NCBI GenBank assembly: GCA_032871835.1 | Contig: CM065297.1 | Span: forward strand, 37,759,098 to 37,823,097 | From: Dipteronia dyeriana | Taxonomy: Eukaryota > Streptophyta > Magnoliopsida > Sapindales > Sapindaceae | DNA length: 64,000 bases | Direction of reading: 5' to 3' | Shown here: in pieces, positions 1 to 11,577 of the stretch | How the letters are laid out: the number at the start of each line of letters is the position of its first letter | Numbering within the stretch: position 1 is the stretch's first letter | Notes under the pieces: generated by a model | What the model was told of the DNA's origin: nothing | The model's database searches: none | The model's input: only the letters and a program-made list of their open reading frames with translations | Position numbers and translations under genes: made by a program

Positions 1-2035
1 TGTAAAATCTACCAATCAAATCACGAATGTGAATCACCTAGGAGTGTAGGCCCCCTTTCTTTAAATTGTATACTTGAGGATGGAAACAAACAAAATATTC
101 CTCTTTGTTAGTCACAGTAATCCTCAAAGAGAAAAATCAAGAACTTCCGGTCACTTTTGAATTATCAATCAATTTGATTGAAACTCGCGTGAACCTTGAT
201 ACGATGTTGTACACAAAACCCTTTTGATGCAAAAGGATACAAGTGTACTATCGAAAACAATAGCGTTCCCTCTTTTCTCTATGCTTGGCAGAATTCTTCA
301 CACAATGAGTTGGATGATGTTTTTTTATAAATATAACAAAAAAAACAAATAAAAAAACAACTTCTCACGCCAAAAACTCCTTCTTGGTCGAATTTAATAG
401 GTATTATATATAGGAGACTAAATTCTCTCCTAAGAAGGATTTACTTGGCGGTCAAGAATCCTATCCTTAGGTGGATTTACTTGGTGGTTAAGAATCCTTT
501 TCTAAAAGGAATTCTTTCCTACACCAAGACTCCTAATCCAACTCAATAGTATATTTGTAACCATATTAAAGACTTCCTAATTTGATTAGATAAATAATTC
601 CTTTTATTTATCTACATATCAAAAATAGTCTTTAATATTAATTATACAACCAACAATAGTATAATTTTAGGAGACCATCTCATTCTAGGAAAAAGATTTT
701 GACTTTTAACTAAATAACTAATTAATCAACAAATTAATTGATTTCCATTTTATTAAATAATATAATAAAAATAATATAATTAAGCTATTCTAAATAGCCT
801 TGCCACCCAACACATATATATGGGCCATATATTATTTTACTTATTTTATTAAATCCATTGGACCTTAATAAAAAGTCCACATGTGAACTAGACGTATTCT
901 TACACAAAGAAACAAGTTCACATGCCTTAATACAATTCTAAATGGACCCTTAAATTGGTTCGGTAGAATATATCAAGCGATCCATGCAAGTTCGTGTGGA
1001 TTGGAGATCTTGGCGGGCAATCTAAATTTAAGCTCCAATAGACACAACCCAATCAGAATCAACAAATGATTCACTTAGGTCCGATCTATTTAATTTTAGT
1101 TCATTCCACTAAAGAACTAAAATTGAACTCTTAATAAAGATAGAATAAGTTGATGTTACTCATTCATACCCTAGACAACCTTATTGGAGAAAGTGTATCC
1201 TCATGAAGAATATAAGTAATCGCCAAGAGCTCATAGATCGCTTATAGCTCTCCAAGTTACCATATTTACTCATATGACCACATTTTGAACTTGGATATTT
1301 TGACTTGTCTAGAAGCCAAGTTTCAGTAGACACTATTTAAAACTTAACGTTAAGATTTAATCTCCAGTACCTCAAACATCCATATGATGATATTCTACTC
1401 TCATTCAATAAATGGAGCCACGATGTCCATATCTTTAAATGAAGTCCTCTATCGATTAACAAAGGAATACCACCAAACTATCGAGGATAGACTATGCTAT
1501 ATAATCATACTCAATGACAGCTGAAATGATAACACTTGCAACCGTGAGTCCATCATTTATCTCAGAATTAAGATAGACTCTCCGATTGTCTTCAAATGAA
1601 AACTTTTATCCATTGACGGTTCTAGATAAAGTATTTCATTGTGATCCTATTCAATGCACCCAGTGCACTAGATTCTTTTGCCTGAAGACGCCACACTTTG
1701 ATGATTTTAGACTCATCATAACACTTTTGATCCCACTCAAATGCTAGCAAAAGAATTTACAACTTTGACAAGATAAAGTCGCCCAACCTTTTATCTTAAG
1801 TTGTGAATATTATTCAAGACTTACTAAATAATTGTGTCTACCTCAAACATATCCGGATGTATGAAAAAATCATTTTTTTCACATAGTCTTTTGACCTTAT
1901 GATTATTTACTTTTGACAATTATAATAATTAAACTATAAATGCTATAAGATTTGTTAAACTAGAAATCACTTTATTAATATGAAAAGATTGCCAAATACA
2001 TTATTACACTCTTGCTATCGAGCATAATCCCAACA
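1..2035 (-). repeat. X1 3' LTR (partial, outer end cut by window)
   Basis: Long terminal repeat of the minus-strand copia element X1. It aligns by eye along its whole length with the right LTR beginning at 7048; base 1 corresponds to about 7231, so roughly 180 bp lie outside the window. The inner boundary is set by the LTR start read on the minus strand (TGTTGGGATTATGCTCG), preceded by a purine-rich tract. The same start is seen in X3 at 53395 and in the solo LTR at 25417. Two direct subrepeats of about 36 bp lie near 420-515. Confidence 0.9.
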
Positions 2036-2050
2036 AACTTCCACTTGCTC
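2036..2050 (-). other. X1 polypurine tract region
   Basis: Read on the minus strand this is a purine-rich stretch (GAGCAAGTGGAAGT) directly between the RNase H stop and the LTR start. It would prime plus-strand DNA synthesis. The equivalent in X3 (53396-53408, AAAGTGGGGAAT) is closer to a canonical tract, so X1 has decayed here. Confidence 0.7.
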
Positions 2051-2782
2051 TATAGCAAATGTGTCATATCTCTCATCCCGATGTTCTCTAGATGCCCAAC
2101 AAAACTGTTTTGTAGAAGAGCCTTTGTAAAGGGATATGTTAGATTATCTGTGGACACAATCTTGGTAATCGTCACCTCACCCCTGTGCACAATTTCCCTT
2201 AAAAGGTGATACTTTCTTTGAATGTGGTTCCCTCTCTTATGACTTCTTGGTTCTCTCGAATTAGCCACTTTTCCATTATTGTCACAATAGATAATGATCT
2301 GCTTATTCGTATAAGGAACCACTTCCAAGTCAATCAAGAATTGGTGGAGCCAGACAGCCTCTTTAGCAGCCTCGTATATGGCAACATATGACTGCCTCTT
2401 CTCTATTAGTAAACACAAATCCTGATGTTGATATCCTTGAGTCTGAATCTGACTGAAAATCAGAATCTGTATACCTAACAGGAATTAAATCCCCTCCAGA
2501 GTATACAAGCATATAATTTCTCGTTCTCCTTAGATACTTGAAAATATGTTTGACTGTCGTCCAGTGATCAGGACAATGTTTCGATTGAAACCAGCTAACT
2601 ATGCCCATAGCATAACAAATATCCGGTCTAGTGCAGGGCATTGCGTACATGAGACTTCCAACTGCCGAAGCATATGAAACCCTACTCATGAATTGCTCTT
2701 CATACTCATTCTTTGGAACTTGTTCTTTAGAAAGTTTGATTTCATGTCTGAAAGGTAACATACCTTTCATGGAATCTTGCAT
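2050..2782 (-). pseudogene. X1 RT connection and RNase H (copia), broken
   Basis: C-terminal end of the copia polyprotein, in two overlapping frames, which shows a frameshift near 2363-2418. The upstream part carries the conserved run before RNase H: SYASAVGSLMYAM, then TRPDICYA, then the RNase H start YTDSDFQSD. The downstream part has YCDNNGKVANS, the basic SHKRGNHIQRKYHL motif and DNLTYPFTKAL close to the stop. RNase H would remove the RNA strand during reverse transcription. It ends within a few bases of the polypurine tract, the normal copia arrangement. X3 has the same end at 53410-54051. Confidence 0.9.
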
Positions 2783-2879
2783 TGCATGGAAAACCTAGAC
2801 AAGATTTTATATATGTATAAAGCTTGGGATAATGCAATCGTTCTATTCTTTCTATCCCTTATGACTTGGATACCAATAA

Positions 2880-3570
2880 TATAACTTACTTCTCCTAAGT
2901 CCTTCATATCAAATTGTTTTGATAACCATTATTTTATTAATGTCAATACACCTACATTGTTTCCTATGAGTAGTATATCATCAACGTAAAGAACTAGGAA
3001 AAACAACTTATCGCCTTTAATCCTTTTGTATACACAAGGTTCGTCAAGGTTTTGAATAAATCCAAAACTTTTCACGGCTTGATAGAACCTTATGTTCCTG
3101 GATCTGGATGCTTGCTTCAGTCCATATATTGATCTTTGCAACTTGTATACCCTTTCCTCTTAGCCTTTTTCAATGAATCCTTCTGGTTGTATCATGTAGA
3201 CGCTTTCGTCAAGACTTCCATTAAGGAAAGCTGTCTTGACATCAATTTCCCAAATCTCTAGGTCTAGAGCTGCCATAATGGATAAGAGTATCCTAATGGA
3301 TTCAAGCGTGGCAACAAGAGAGAAGGTTTCTTCATAATCGATACCTTCCTTCTATGTATAACCCTTAGCTACCAATCTAGCTTTAAAGGTTTCCACCTTT
3401 CCATCCATTCCTCTTTTCCTCTTGTATACCCACTTGCACGCGATGGGCAAGTCTGCAAGAGACAAGACTTTGTTTTTGAACACATATTCAATTTTGGATT
3501 GCATTGCCTTATACCAATGGTGACAATCAACATCTTCCATTGCTTCCTTGTACGTATAAAGATCATCATC
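2880..3570 (-). pseudogene. X1 reverse transcriptase (copia), broken
   Basis: Reverse transcriptase domain with stops and frameshifts. Reading down the minus strand, the N-terminal block (about 3540-3352) has ACKWVYKRKRG, KVETFKARLVAKGYT. It continues through the FLNGSLDE region around 3200 to QRSIYGLKQASR (3141) and the catalytic YVDDILLIGN near 2980, whose two aspartates are intact. A stop lies just before QRSIYGLKQ. Order and motifs are those of copia RT downstream of integrase. The same domain is found in X3 with FADD in place of YVDD. Confidence 0.9.
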
Positions 3571-3719
3571 ATTCGAAAGATTCTTTACAGATTCTCCCAG
3601 ACCAATGTATCTCTCAGGTTATCTAACAATCCTCCAACTACGACGAGGTATGGTAGATTGTTGATCTTGTGTTGGTACGGAACTTACAATTGGGCTTCGT
3701 TGTGAAACCACTTGTGGAA

Positions 3720-4335
3720 TTGTATGTCCTTAAAACTCATTCAGCACAATTCTACTTTTAGGCATAAATTATTCGTATAGTCTTTTTCTAGAAATTCAGC
3801 ATTTGTCGAAACAAATACTTTAAGATCTGAAGGACTATAAAAATAATATCCTTTTGTTCTTTTTGGATACCCTATAAATATGCATGTTTCTGAACGGGAC
3901 TCCATCTTTTCTGGCTTTTGCCAGGTCCACAACTCATGCGGTGTTTTTGGAATCGACTTAGATGGTACATCATTTAGAATGTACATTACGGTTTGTAAAG
4001 AATATTTGAATAACTCAACATAGACCTAACCATATCCAAAAGAGATCCATTTCTTCTTTCTGCAACCCCATTTTTTTGAGGTGTGCCTGGTGCAGAAAAC
4101 TGAGAAATTCTCCCATTATCAATAAGATATTGCTGAAACTCACCAGATATATATTCTCCACAACGATCAGACCTCAAGATTTTTATGCGTTTCTCAAGCT
4201 GATTTTCTACTTCAGCTTTAAATGTTTTGAACATATCAAAAGCATCCGACTTATGTCTCATGAGATACACATAGCCAAATCTTAAGTGATCATCCGTGAA
4301 AGTGATGAGGTACTTATATCCACCTCTAGCTTAAA
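3720..4335 (-). pseudogene. X1 integrase core and C-terminal region (copia), broken
   Basis: Integrase catalytic core. On the minus strand the first aspartate block (TFTDDH, about 4290-4310) is present, followed by LMRHKSDAF, the second aspartate in ILRSDRCGEY and the glutamate in KNGVAERRNG, so the D,D,E triad can be read through. The conserved GGEY has become CGEY. Downstream the frame changes and the region ELWT..QKPEKMES lacks about 20 residues that X2 has (LRIFGCPVHVSKGK), a small in-frame-like deletion. A block ending near 3770 carries CIFIGYPK and YYFYSPSDLKV, typical of copia integrase C-termini. Confidence 0.88.
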
Positions 4336-4870
4336 TGCTCAGAGGTCCATACACATTAGTGTTTATCAATCCTAAGCATTTGATGGCTCTTGCACCTTTG
4401 GTCGTAAACGACCTTTTGGTCATTTTACCTTCCAAACAAGATTCAAAAGTTGGTAGATCATCAACCTTTAAGTCACTTAGAGGTTCGTCACTTACCAATC
4501 TTTTAATCCTATTAAGGTAAATATGACCTAAGCATAAATGTCATAGGTAGGTTTCATCTTTTGATAATTTTACTCTTTTATGATTAGGTTCCGTTGATTC
4601 CGTGTCTAACAAGTGAGAGATATTTCCATGCAAATAGAATAAATCGTTTTCCAATGTACCTTTACAAACAAATTTGTTATTCTTACTTTATTAAAAGTAA
4701 CTGAATATCCAAATTTATTTAGACATGAGACCGAAATTAAATTCCTCTTAAATTGTGGTACATAATAAACGTTTATTGAAACTAAATGCCTATAAGAATC
4801 AAAATTGATTCTAATATCTCCCATTTCACTAGTAGACTCCAACACTTCATTGCCTAAATGGAAGTTGAAT
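4336..4870 (-). pseudogene. X1 protease remnant and GAG-pre-integrase domain
   Basis: On the minus strand the segment begins with LNENEFNFHLGN, then GDIRINFDSY and YYVPQFKRNLISVS, the second half of the copia protease region. It runs into the GAG-pre-integrase segment with SDLKVDDLPT-type sequence and KMTKRSFTTKGARA just before integrase. The protease catalytic Asp-Ser/Thr-Gly block and most of the preceding zinc knuckle are absent: the sequence passes from a basic gag tail (GFGKGK) straight to RLNENEF. X2 and X3 also lack the catalytic block, with different junctions. Confidence 0.8.
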
Positions 4871-5640
4871 TCATTCTCATTCAGTCTTTTTCCTTTCCCG
4901 AAACCCCTTCTAGTTAGGCCCAAGTTGCTTTTTCTTCTGTTGTTACTAGACCTTCTGACAGGTCTTAACAGTAGCAACTTTACCAACCATATGAATCTCT
5001 TGACCCTTGCCTTTCACAAGAATCTTTTTACCGCTTTGAACATCTTACATCAGGCCTTGCAAGGTGTATTCCTTCTTGTTCAAGGTGTAGTCCAACTTTG
5101 ATCAAACCAAAGGAATCCGATAGTGAGTTGACAATCATATCAAGTGTTTGTCTCACCATCTATCTCAGCATCATTCAGTTTAGCAATGTTAAGATGTGCT
5201 ATGACTTTCACCACGTGATCTTTCACAGCCTGTCCAGGTTTCATTCTAAGATTCATAAAAGCAGTCACTGCTTCTCTCTCTTAGTTTTCCTAGACCACAT
5301 AACAAACATCTCCTCTAAAGACATCATTATACCGGTAGCAGTCTCCATTCCTTGATGTTGTTGTTGCAACACGTCGAAGATGATGGCCATAATGTAACGT
5401 ATATTTAGCCATCTCATCTGAAGACTTCCACTACTGATACTCATCTCTTTGCTCCTGAGTAGGTTCATTAGTTTGGTAGTTTAGGAGTATACAGAATGAA
5501 CTTATACTTTTTTGCTCGCAACAACAACCCAATATTCCTTTTCCATATGACATAATTATCATCTGTTAAAGTATTATCTTTTAGGATATTGATTAGGGAT
5601 GGGGTCATGATTTCTTTTTAGTAACAAAAATTATATAGGT
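4871..5640 (-). pseudogene. X1 gag (copia), broken
   Basis: Degenerate capsid gene. Its N-terminus can be read near 5610-5490 on the minus strand as a SLINILKDN..TDDNYV.WKR.. type opening, matching the better copy in X3 (57080 downward). Further on come MRWLNIRYIMA and GMETATGIMMSLEEMF (5468-5265), then a basic tail with VKGKGQEIHMVGKVATVKT before the protease remnant. At least two stops interrupt it. The protein would form the virus-like particle in which reverse transcription occurs. Confidence 0.8.
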
Positions 5641-6491
5641 AAACAATCATGATATAGCACTTTCGAATATTTATCTTGAATTAAATAAAATAATTCAATC
5701 GTAAAAATTCAATGATGATCCAACACCCGTAAATGTCACGCCTTCTTTGGGAGTTTGCACCACTTACTAGTTGGACTAGGTCCCACCTAATTGTTAACAT
5801 AACAACCAGCGGTTTCAATTGTAGCCTTGTGATTTCATTAACAAGAACTCTTGGGAGGATATTAATAAACTCACATTGAGTGTGTTACCAAGTTATCGAC
5901 CTTCAATATAATCCCTCACGAATATCCCTCATTTGGGAGTAGATATCGTTTGGGCTAATTGTCTAGCATATCCTTGTAAAGAAGTATCTTGCTAAATTCC
6001 ATTCATGAATACCTATTGGGAGGTTATTATACAAAATATAAAGCACAACTAAATTTGGAGGCCGTAGGTGTTGCGAAACACCTTCTCCCACTCAATTGTT
6101 TAAGGCGTGTGATGGAATTCTAAAGAATGATTTACCAAGTTATCTAGATGCCAATTTAGATACTTAAACCATTCAATGCATGTTCATACCAAAAGAGATA
6201 TATGAGTGGTACTCCTATTCTATATGACATGTTATCAAATAATGACAAACATTGCAATATTTACAACAAATATAAATAGCTTCAATTTTGGTCTATCCTA
6301 GAAAAGCAAGTAAATTACATGTCTTGGAATATAAAAAACTTCTTTCTTGGCGAACAAGTCTTCACGCGATCTTCATCGTCCGGACTCTCTCGGCTGCCTC
6401 CCATGGGCGGCTCACCCTTGGCCCTTACCCATGGGCGTGAGCATGCCACAAACCCATAAAGGGCTGCCATGCACAACCCATGGCTTTCATA

Positions 6492-6510
6492 GGGCTGCCG
6501 TGCGCAGCCC
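6492..6510 (-). other. GC-rich hairpin in X leader
   Basis: Perfect 7-bp inverted repeat GGGCTGC / GCAGCCC around a 5-nt loop. It has an exact counterpart in the leader of X2 (12018-12036) and a decayed one in X3 (about 57935-57985). Its position between PBS and gag is where packaging or dimerisation signals of retroelement RNA usually lie. That role is inference only. Confidence 0.6.
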
Positions 6511-6669
6511 ACGCCACAACAAATGTGGTTGCGTGCTCTTCGCACGCACGATAGTTGCTACGGCTCGCATGGTCCCAAACTTGTTCCGGTTGCTCCCAAG
6601 TCTTCAAACCTTCGAGTCTTCGAAACTTGAGTATATTACAGAAGAATTTAAAATTAAAAAAATACTGCA

Positions 6670-6670
<1 letters not shown>

Positions 6671-6703
<33 letters not shown>
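6671..6703. repeat. (TTA)11 microsatellite
   Basis: Eleven uninterrupted TTA units inside the X1 leader. The same leader position in X2 and X3 has only T-rich sequence, so the expansion is specific to this copy. Confidence 0.95.
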
Positions 6704-6704
<1 letters not shown>

Positions 6705-7032
6705 AACAAGTGCAATTTTTTTTTATTACAACAAGTCCAGTTTTTTTTAATTACAGCAACAAAATAAAAAAAAACCTAGCAACTACCTAGAAGGTAATTA
6801 TGGCGATAATAGACCACCCTTCTTGTTACAATCCGAAAATAAAAAGCATTGAAATTCTAGGACAAAAATTGAGCAATAACAAACCACATATAAAACATAT
6901 ATATATCCATACATTCAAATGTAAATATATATGTGAATACCTACAATGTCATCTCTTTCTAAAACATGCATATGTACAATAAAAAGAAAAAGATTCACGA
7001 ACATGTACATCAATTAATCAAAGGTACAACCT

Positions 7033-7047
7033 GCCTCTGATACCAAT
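7033..7047 (-). other. X1 primer-binding site
   Basis: On the minus strand the sequence directly after the LTR end is ATTGGTATCAGAGGC. It matches the 3' end of plant initiator methionine tRNA, the usual primer of plant copia elements; one base differs from the standard ..CAGAGCC. It fixes the LTR boundary at 7048. Confidence 0.92.
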
Positions 7048-9219
7048 TGTAAGGAAAATAAAACCCCGCGCAACGGAAGCGTGAGAAAATTTAATAAAAT
7101 TAGGGTTTGCGTATAAATAAAAAAAATTCCTTTTTAAATAGCAAGAACCTTAACCCTAGATTAATTGATGTATATAAAAAGTGTCGTACAATTTTTTTCG
7201 TGACGATCGAACTAGCATCAAATTGAATCCGCAAGATCTTCCAATCCAATCATGAACGTGAATCATCTAGGAGTGTGGGCTCCCTTTCTTTAAATTGTAT
7301 ACCTGAGGATGGAAACAAAAAAAATCTTCTTCTTTGTAAGTCACAATAATCCTCCAAGAGAAAAACCAAGAACGTCCGGTCACCTGTGAATTATCAACCA
7401 ATTTAATTGAAACTTGCGTGAACCTTGATACGATGTTGTACACAAAACCTTTTTGATGCAAAGGATACAAGTGTACTATCGAAAAAAAAAACGTTCCCTC
7501 TTTTCTCTATGCTTGGTCGAATTCTTTACACAATGAGTTGGATGAAGTTTTATATATATATATATAACAATAAAAAACAAATAAAAAAACAACTTCTCAC
7601 ACCAGAAACTCCTTCTTGGTCAAATTTAATAGGTATTATATATAGGAGACTAAATCCTCTCATAAGAAGGATTTACTTGGTGGTTAAGAATCCTATCCTT
7701 GGGTGGATTTACTCGGTGGATAATAATCCTTTTCCAAAAGGAACTCTTTCCTACACCAAGACTCCTAATCCAACTCAATAGTGTATTTGTAACCATATTA
7801 AAGACTTTCTAATTTGATTAGATAAATAATTACTTTTATTTATCTACTTATCAAATATAGTCTTTAATATTAATTATACTACCAACAATAGTATAATTTT
7901 AGGAGACCAACTCCTACTAGGAAAATATTTTGACTTTTAATTAAATAATTAATTAATCAACAAATTAATTAATTTCTATTTAATTAAATAATATAATTAA
8001 AATAATATAATTAATCTATTCTAACGCCAAACACATATATATGGGCAATATGTATTTTCTTATTTTATTAAATCCATTGGAACTTAATAAAAAGTCCACA
8101 TGTAAACTAGACCTATTCTTACAAAAAGAAACAAGTTCACATTCCTTAATACAATTCTAAATGAGCCCTTAAATTGGTTCGGTAGAATATATCAAGTGAT
8201 CCACACAAGTTCGTGTGGATTGGGGATCTTGGTGGGCTATCTAAATTTAAGGTCCAATATACAAATCCCAATCACAGTCAATAAATGATTCACTTATGTC
8301 CGATCTATTTAATTTTAGTTCATTCCACTAAAGAACTAAAATTGAACTCTTAAATAAAGATAGAATAAGTTGATGTTACTCATTCATACCCTAGACAACC
8401 TTATTAGAGAAAGTGTATCCTCGTGAAGAATATCAGTAATCGCCAAGAGCTCATAGACCGCCTATAGCTCTCCAAGTTACTATATTTACTCATATGACCA
8501 CATTTTGAACTTGGATATTTTAACTTGTCTAGAAGCCATGTTTCAATAGACACTATTGAAATCTTAACGTTAAGATTTAATAACAAATACCTGAAAACAT
8601 CCATATGATGATATTCTACTCTCATTTAATAAATGGAGCCACGATGTCCATATCTATAAATGAAGTCCTCTATCGATTAACAAATGAATACCACCAAACT
8701 ATCGATGATAGACTATGCTATATAATCGTACTCATTGATAGCTCAAATGATAACACTTGCAACCGTAAGTCCATCATTTATCTCAGGATTAAGATAGACT
8801 CTCCGATTTTCCTCAAATGAAAACTTTTATCCATTGATGGTTCTAGATAAAGTATATAATTATAATCCTATTCAATGCACCCAGTGCATCAGATTCTTTT
8901 GCCTAAAGACACCACACTTTGATGATTTTAGACTTATCATAACACATTTGATCCCACTCATATGCTAGCAAAAGAATCTACAACTTTGACAAGATAAAGG
9001 CGCCCAACCTTTTATCTCAAGTTGTGAATATTATTCAAGACTAACTAAAGATTTGTGTCTACCTCATACATATCTAGATGTATGAACAATTAACCTTTTT
9101 CTTATAATCTTTTGACCTTATGATTATTTACTTTTGACAATTATAATAATTTAACTATAAATGCTATAAGATTTGTTAAACTAGAAATCACTTTATTAAT
9201 ATGAAAAGATTGTTAAATA
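7048..9219 (-). repeat. X1 5' LTR, U3 end truncated by about 40 bp
   Basis: Read on the minus strand it ends in ..CCTTACA next to the PBS, and it aligns with 1-2035 over its length. At 9219 the match stops about 40 bp short of the expected U3 start; that missing end is present at 2001-2035 in the left copy. A different sequence starting TGAAAATAC replaces it. A (TA) run at 7550-7562 and direct subrepeats near 7660-7740 lie inside. A 71-codon open frame on the plus strand (8605-8820) recurs intact in the X3 LTR. Confidence 0.9.
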
Positions 9220-10676
9220 TGAAAATACAAACACGGTTAAATGCTCAAGGCTAACCTAGAAGGGGTGGGGGGGGTGAATAGGTTAGACACCTTTTTCGAC
9301 TCCCTTAGAAACTAACAAAAGTTTCTCCCTCTAGATTGCTTGTATCACAATATATATACTAATTAAAGACACTTAATCAATATATAAAACAAGTAAAGTG
9401 TGATACAAACAAGTAATTGTAACACATACACAATATATATTATAGAAAGGAAGTCAACTTACATATAGAGTTCTATCCATAGTATTCAAATAACAAATAA
9501 AAATATAAGAAAGATAGGGATAGAGAAAAGTTGACTCAAGATATAACGTGGTAAACCTCCAAAGAGGAAACATCCACTGGTTAGCAACCACCGGCAAACA
9601 AAATCCACTAAAAGATAAGACAGGTACAATCTCTCAAGTGACCCCTACACCTAGAAACTACTCTCCTATCCTAATCATGAAGATGCCGCCCTCTTGGTCA
9701 ACAATCCCAAGCCTCACACCTTTTGTTAAGACTTCCTCGCTCACCCTTCTGGATCCTCACGACCCTGGGCAAGACTTCTTGCTCAACTATCCGAGTCCTC
9801 TCGACTATAGTCAAGACTTCCTTGCTTGACAATCTGAGGTCTCCCACCTCTTGCCAAGACTTTCTTTCTCAACAACATAGGTCTCACACCTATTGTTAAG
9901 ACTTCCTTATCACAAGGCATCTAGGTGATCATGAATGCAAAACGCAAACAAGCACGCAACATAAAATGTTATGATCAACACATCCTATGGAAAATACTAG
10001 ACATGAGCATGAATGCACAAATCAAATGTAGTATATTCAATCATGCATGTTTAATCCATCTAGATCATGTAAGATATGTTCAATATTAATTACAACCTAG
10101 ATACATGCATAGATCTAAAACTTGAATCACAAGATATGTTCAATTAACACATAATCAAATTTAAATCTCATAAACCAAAAACATGCTAAAATCATATGAC
10201 AAAGTCATTTAGATTAAAGCTAAAATTCTAGTGCATATTCCTATTCATAGATTCAACAAAACACATGAATAGCTCAAAAGAACACAAGCACATGAATCAT
10301 TGTGAGATTTCGGCCAAAGAGAGCCTAATACATGTGAGGAACTATTTTTCACAAAATCAATCAATCAGACACTCTTATCTCGGGCTTGCACCATTTGATG
10401 GCCTTTGGCCATGGTGCAACTCCCTTGCAATACTCTCGCGTTCTTAGACCGTTCTTTGGCCTCTAAACTCAGAATTTTAATCCGTTTGCAGATTACGAAC
10501 CGTAACTCTCTCACAGACATGGACATATAAGATACTTAACCAAGAAAATAATAATTCGACTTGATATACGAAGATGAAGACAATGTATATGACATGAGTT
10601 GAAAGTGCAATATTTTTTGACTTAGAACTTGAAATCAATAGTATGAGTAACCGAAATGACCAGAACTCAATCAAGA
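9220..10676. other. Unassigned insertion between X1 and X2, with SIRE-like end
   Basis: About 1.46 kb that matches no other element in the window over its length. Its left end (TGAAAATAC, then CCTAGAAGGGG and a G-run before TGAATAGG at 9254-9281) resembles, in inverse orientation, the 3' end of the SIRE-like LTR at 61590-61642 (TATTCACCCCCCTCTAGG..TTTTCA). It may therefore be a minus-strand SIRE-type LTR or fragment. It holds a 42-43 bp tandem array (9680-9920). The 93-codon frame at 9548-9829 overlaps that array, whose period is not a multiple of three, and is not considered a gene. Confidence 0.5.
9680..9920. repeat. Degenerate 42-43 bp minisatellite
   Basis: The core AAGACTTCCTTGCTCAAC recurs with starts at 9728, 9771, 9813, 9856 and 9898, giving intervals of 43, 42, 43 and 42. 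A more diverged copy begins at 9680. Between cores lies a variable CTCTCACACCT-type segment. The alternating period argues against protein-coding repeats. Confidence 0.85.
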
Positions 10677-10683
10677 ATGATTT

Positions 10684-10905
10684 AAGGATTCTTAACCACG
10701 AAGTAAATCTACCTAAGGAAAGGATTCTTAACTACCAAGTAATCATTCTTAGGAAAGGATTTGTGATCCTAATCTATATCTTATAAAATTATATATTTAC
10801 AAAAGGATAGAATTTATTTAAGATAAGGATTCTTAACTACAAAATAAATCCACCTAAGAAAGGGTTCTTGCCAACCAAGTAAATCCTTCTTAGGAAAGGA
10901 TTTAT
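10684..10905 (+). repeat. 36-bp subrepeats upstream of X2 TATA box
   Basis: Four recognisable units of the form AAGGATTCTTAACTACCAAG followed by TAAATC and CTTAGG, spaced about 36 bp apart in two pairs. Other X LTRs carry two. They sit directly upstream of the TATA-like sequence at 10911. Confidence 0.75.
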
Positions 10906-10910
10906 GATCC

Positions 10911-10922
10911 TATATATATATG
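10911..10922 (+). promoter_or_regulatory. X2 LTR TATA-like box
   Basis: TATATATATATG in the middle of the LTR, downstream of the subrepeats. This is the position expected for the U3 promoter. Similar TATA runs lie at the equivalent place in other X LTRs (about 21289-21310). Confidence 0.5.
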
Positions 10923-11559
10923 TGTGTGATTTTCGGCCAGCCCTAAGAATTTTATGATGAAAATTTCGGCCATGCCTAGGTAATTTTCAAGAGAGAATTT
11001 GTCATAGCAAGAGAGAATTTTAAGGGAGAAAAATTAGTTTTTGCTTTAGACAAAATTCGATCAACTCAAAGATAAAGGGTGTGTGAATTCAGCCTAGAAG
11101 AGAAAAAAGGGGAACGTTTTTGTTTTCAATAGTATACTAGTATCCTTTACATCAAAAGGGTTTTGTGTTTAACATTGAATCAAGGTTCACGTGAGTTTCA
11201 ATCAAGTTGATTGATAATTCACAAGTGACTGGACGTTCTTAGATTTTTCTATTGGAGGATATTTGTAACTAACAAAGAAAAGGTTTTTGCTTTGTCTACA
11301 TCCTTAGGAATACAATTTAAAGAAAGGGAGCCCACACTCCAAGGTGATTCACGTTCGTGATTGGATTGGAAGATCTTGCGGAATCAATTCGGCGCTTGTC
11401 CAATCTTCAAGCGAAAAAGGTACGATATTTTTATATACATCAATTAATCTAGGGTTAAGGTTCTCGTTGCATAAAAGGGAATTTTTTTTATCTATACGCA
11501 AACCCTATTTTCATTTTTTCTCACGCTTCTGTTGCATTTCTAAACCGTTTTTCCCTACA

Positions 11560-11577
11560 ATTGGTATCAGAGCCTGG
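11560..11577 (+). other. X2 primer-binding site
   Basis: ATTGGTATCAGAGCCTGG directly follows the LTR terminus. It is a better match to initiator Met tRNA than in X1, and it fixes the 5' LTR end and the orientation of X2. Confidence 0.95.

Larger units (their letters stand above)
5641..7032 (-). other. X1 5' leader
   Basis: Non-coding stretch of about 1.4 kb between PBS and gag, conserved in X2 (11577-12885) and X3 (57081-58499). It contains a GC-rich block (about 6355-6620) unlike the AT-rich rest, a hairpin at 6492-6510, a trinucleotide microsatellite at 6671-6703, and several small inverted repeats of the CTCCCAAAGGAG type. The open frames here (for example 6347-6790) are not conserved between copies and are judged fortuitous. 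Confidence 0.75.
10677..11559 (+). repeat. X2 5' LTR (3' part only)
   Basis: Plus-strand X LTR that lacks roughly its first 1.3 kb. It contains the AAGTTC-to-GAAAGGGAGCCCACACTCC block shared by all X LTRs, and ends ..TTTTTCCCTACA directly before a Met-type PBS. The promoter-proximal subrepeats are more numerous here than in X1: GGATTCTTAACYACNAAGT-like units near 10686, 10722, 10827 and 10862. Confidence 0.88.

Noticed and set aside
6347..6790. 147-codon plus-strand frame in the X1 leader
   Set aside because: Not conserved in X2 or X3, runs through the TTA microsatellite and lies antisense to the element; composition comes from the GC-rich leader block.
9548..9829. 93-codon frame over the minisatellite
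   Set aside because: The repeat period (42-43 bp) alternates and would shift frame; no domain or codon signal is visible.
11561..11575. Possible tRNA gene (TGGTATCAGAGCC)
   Set aside because: Only the complement of the tRNA 3' end is present, directly after an LTR; it is a primer-binding site, and the same holds for the other such sites.
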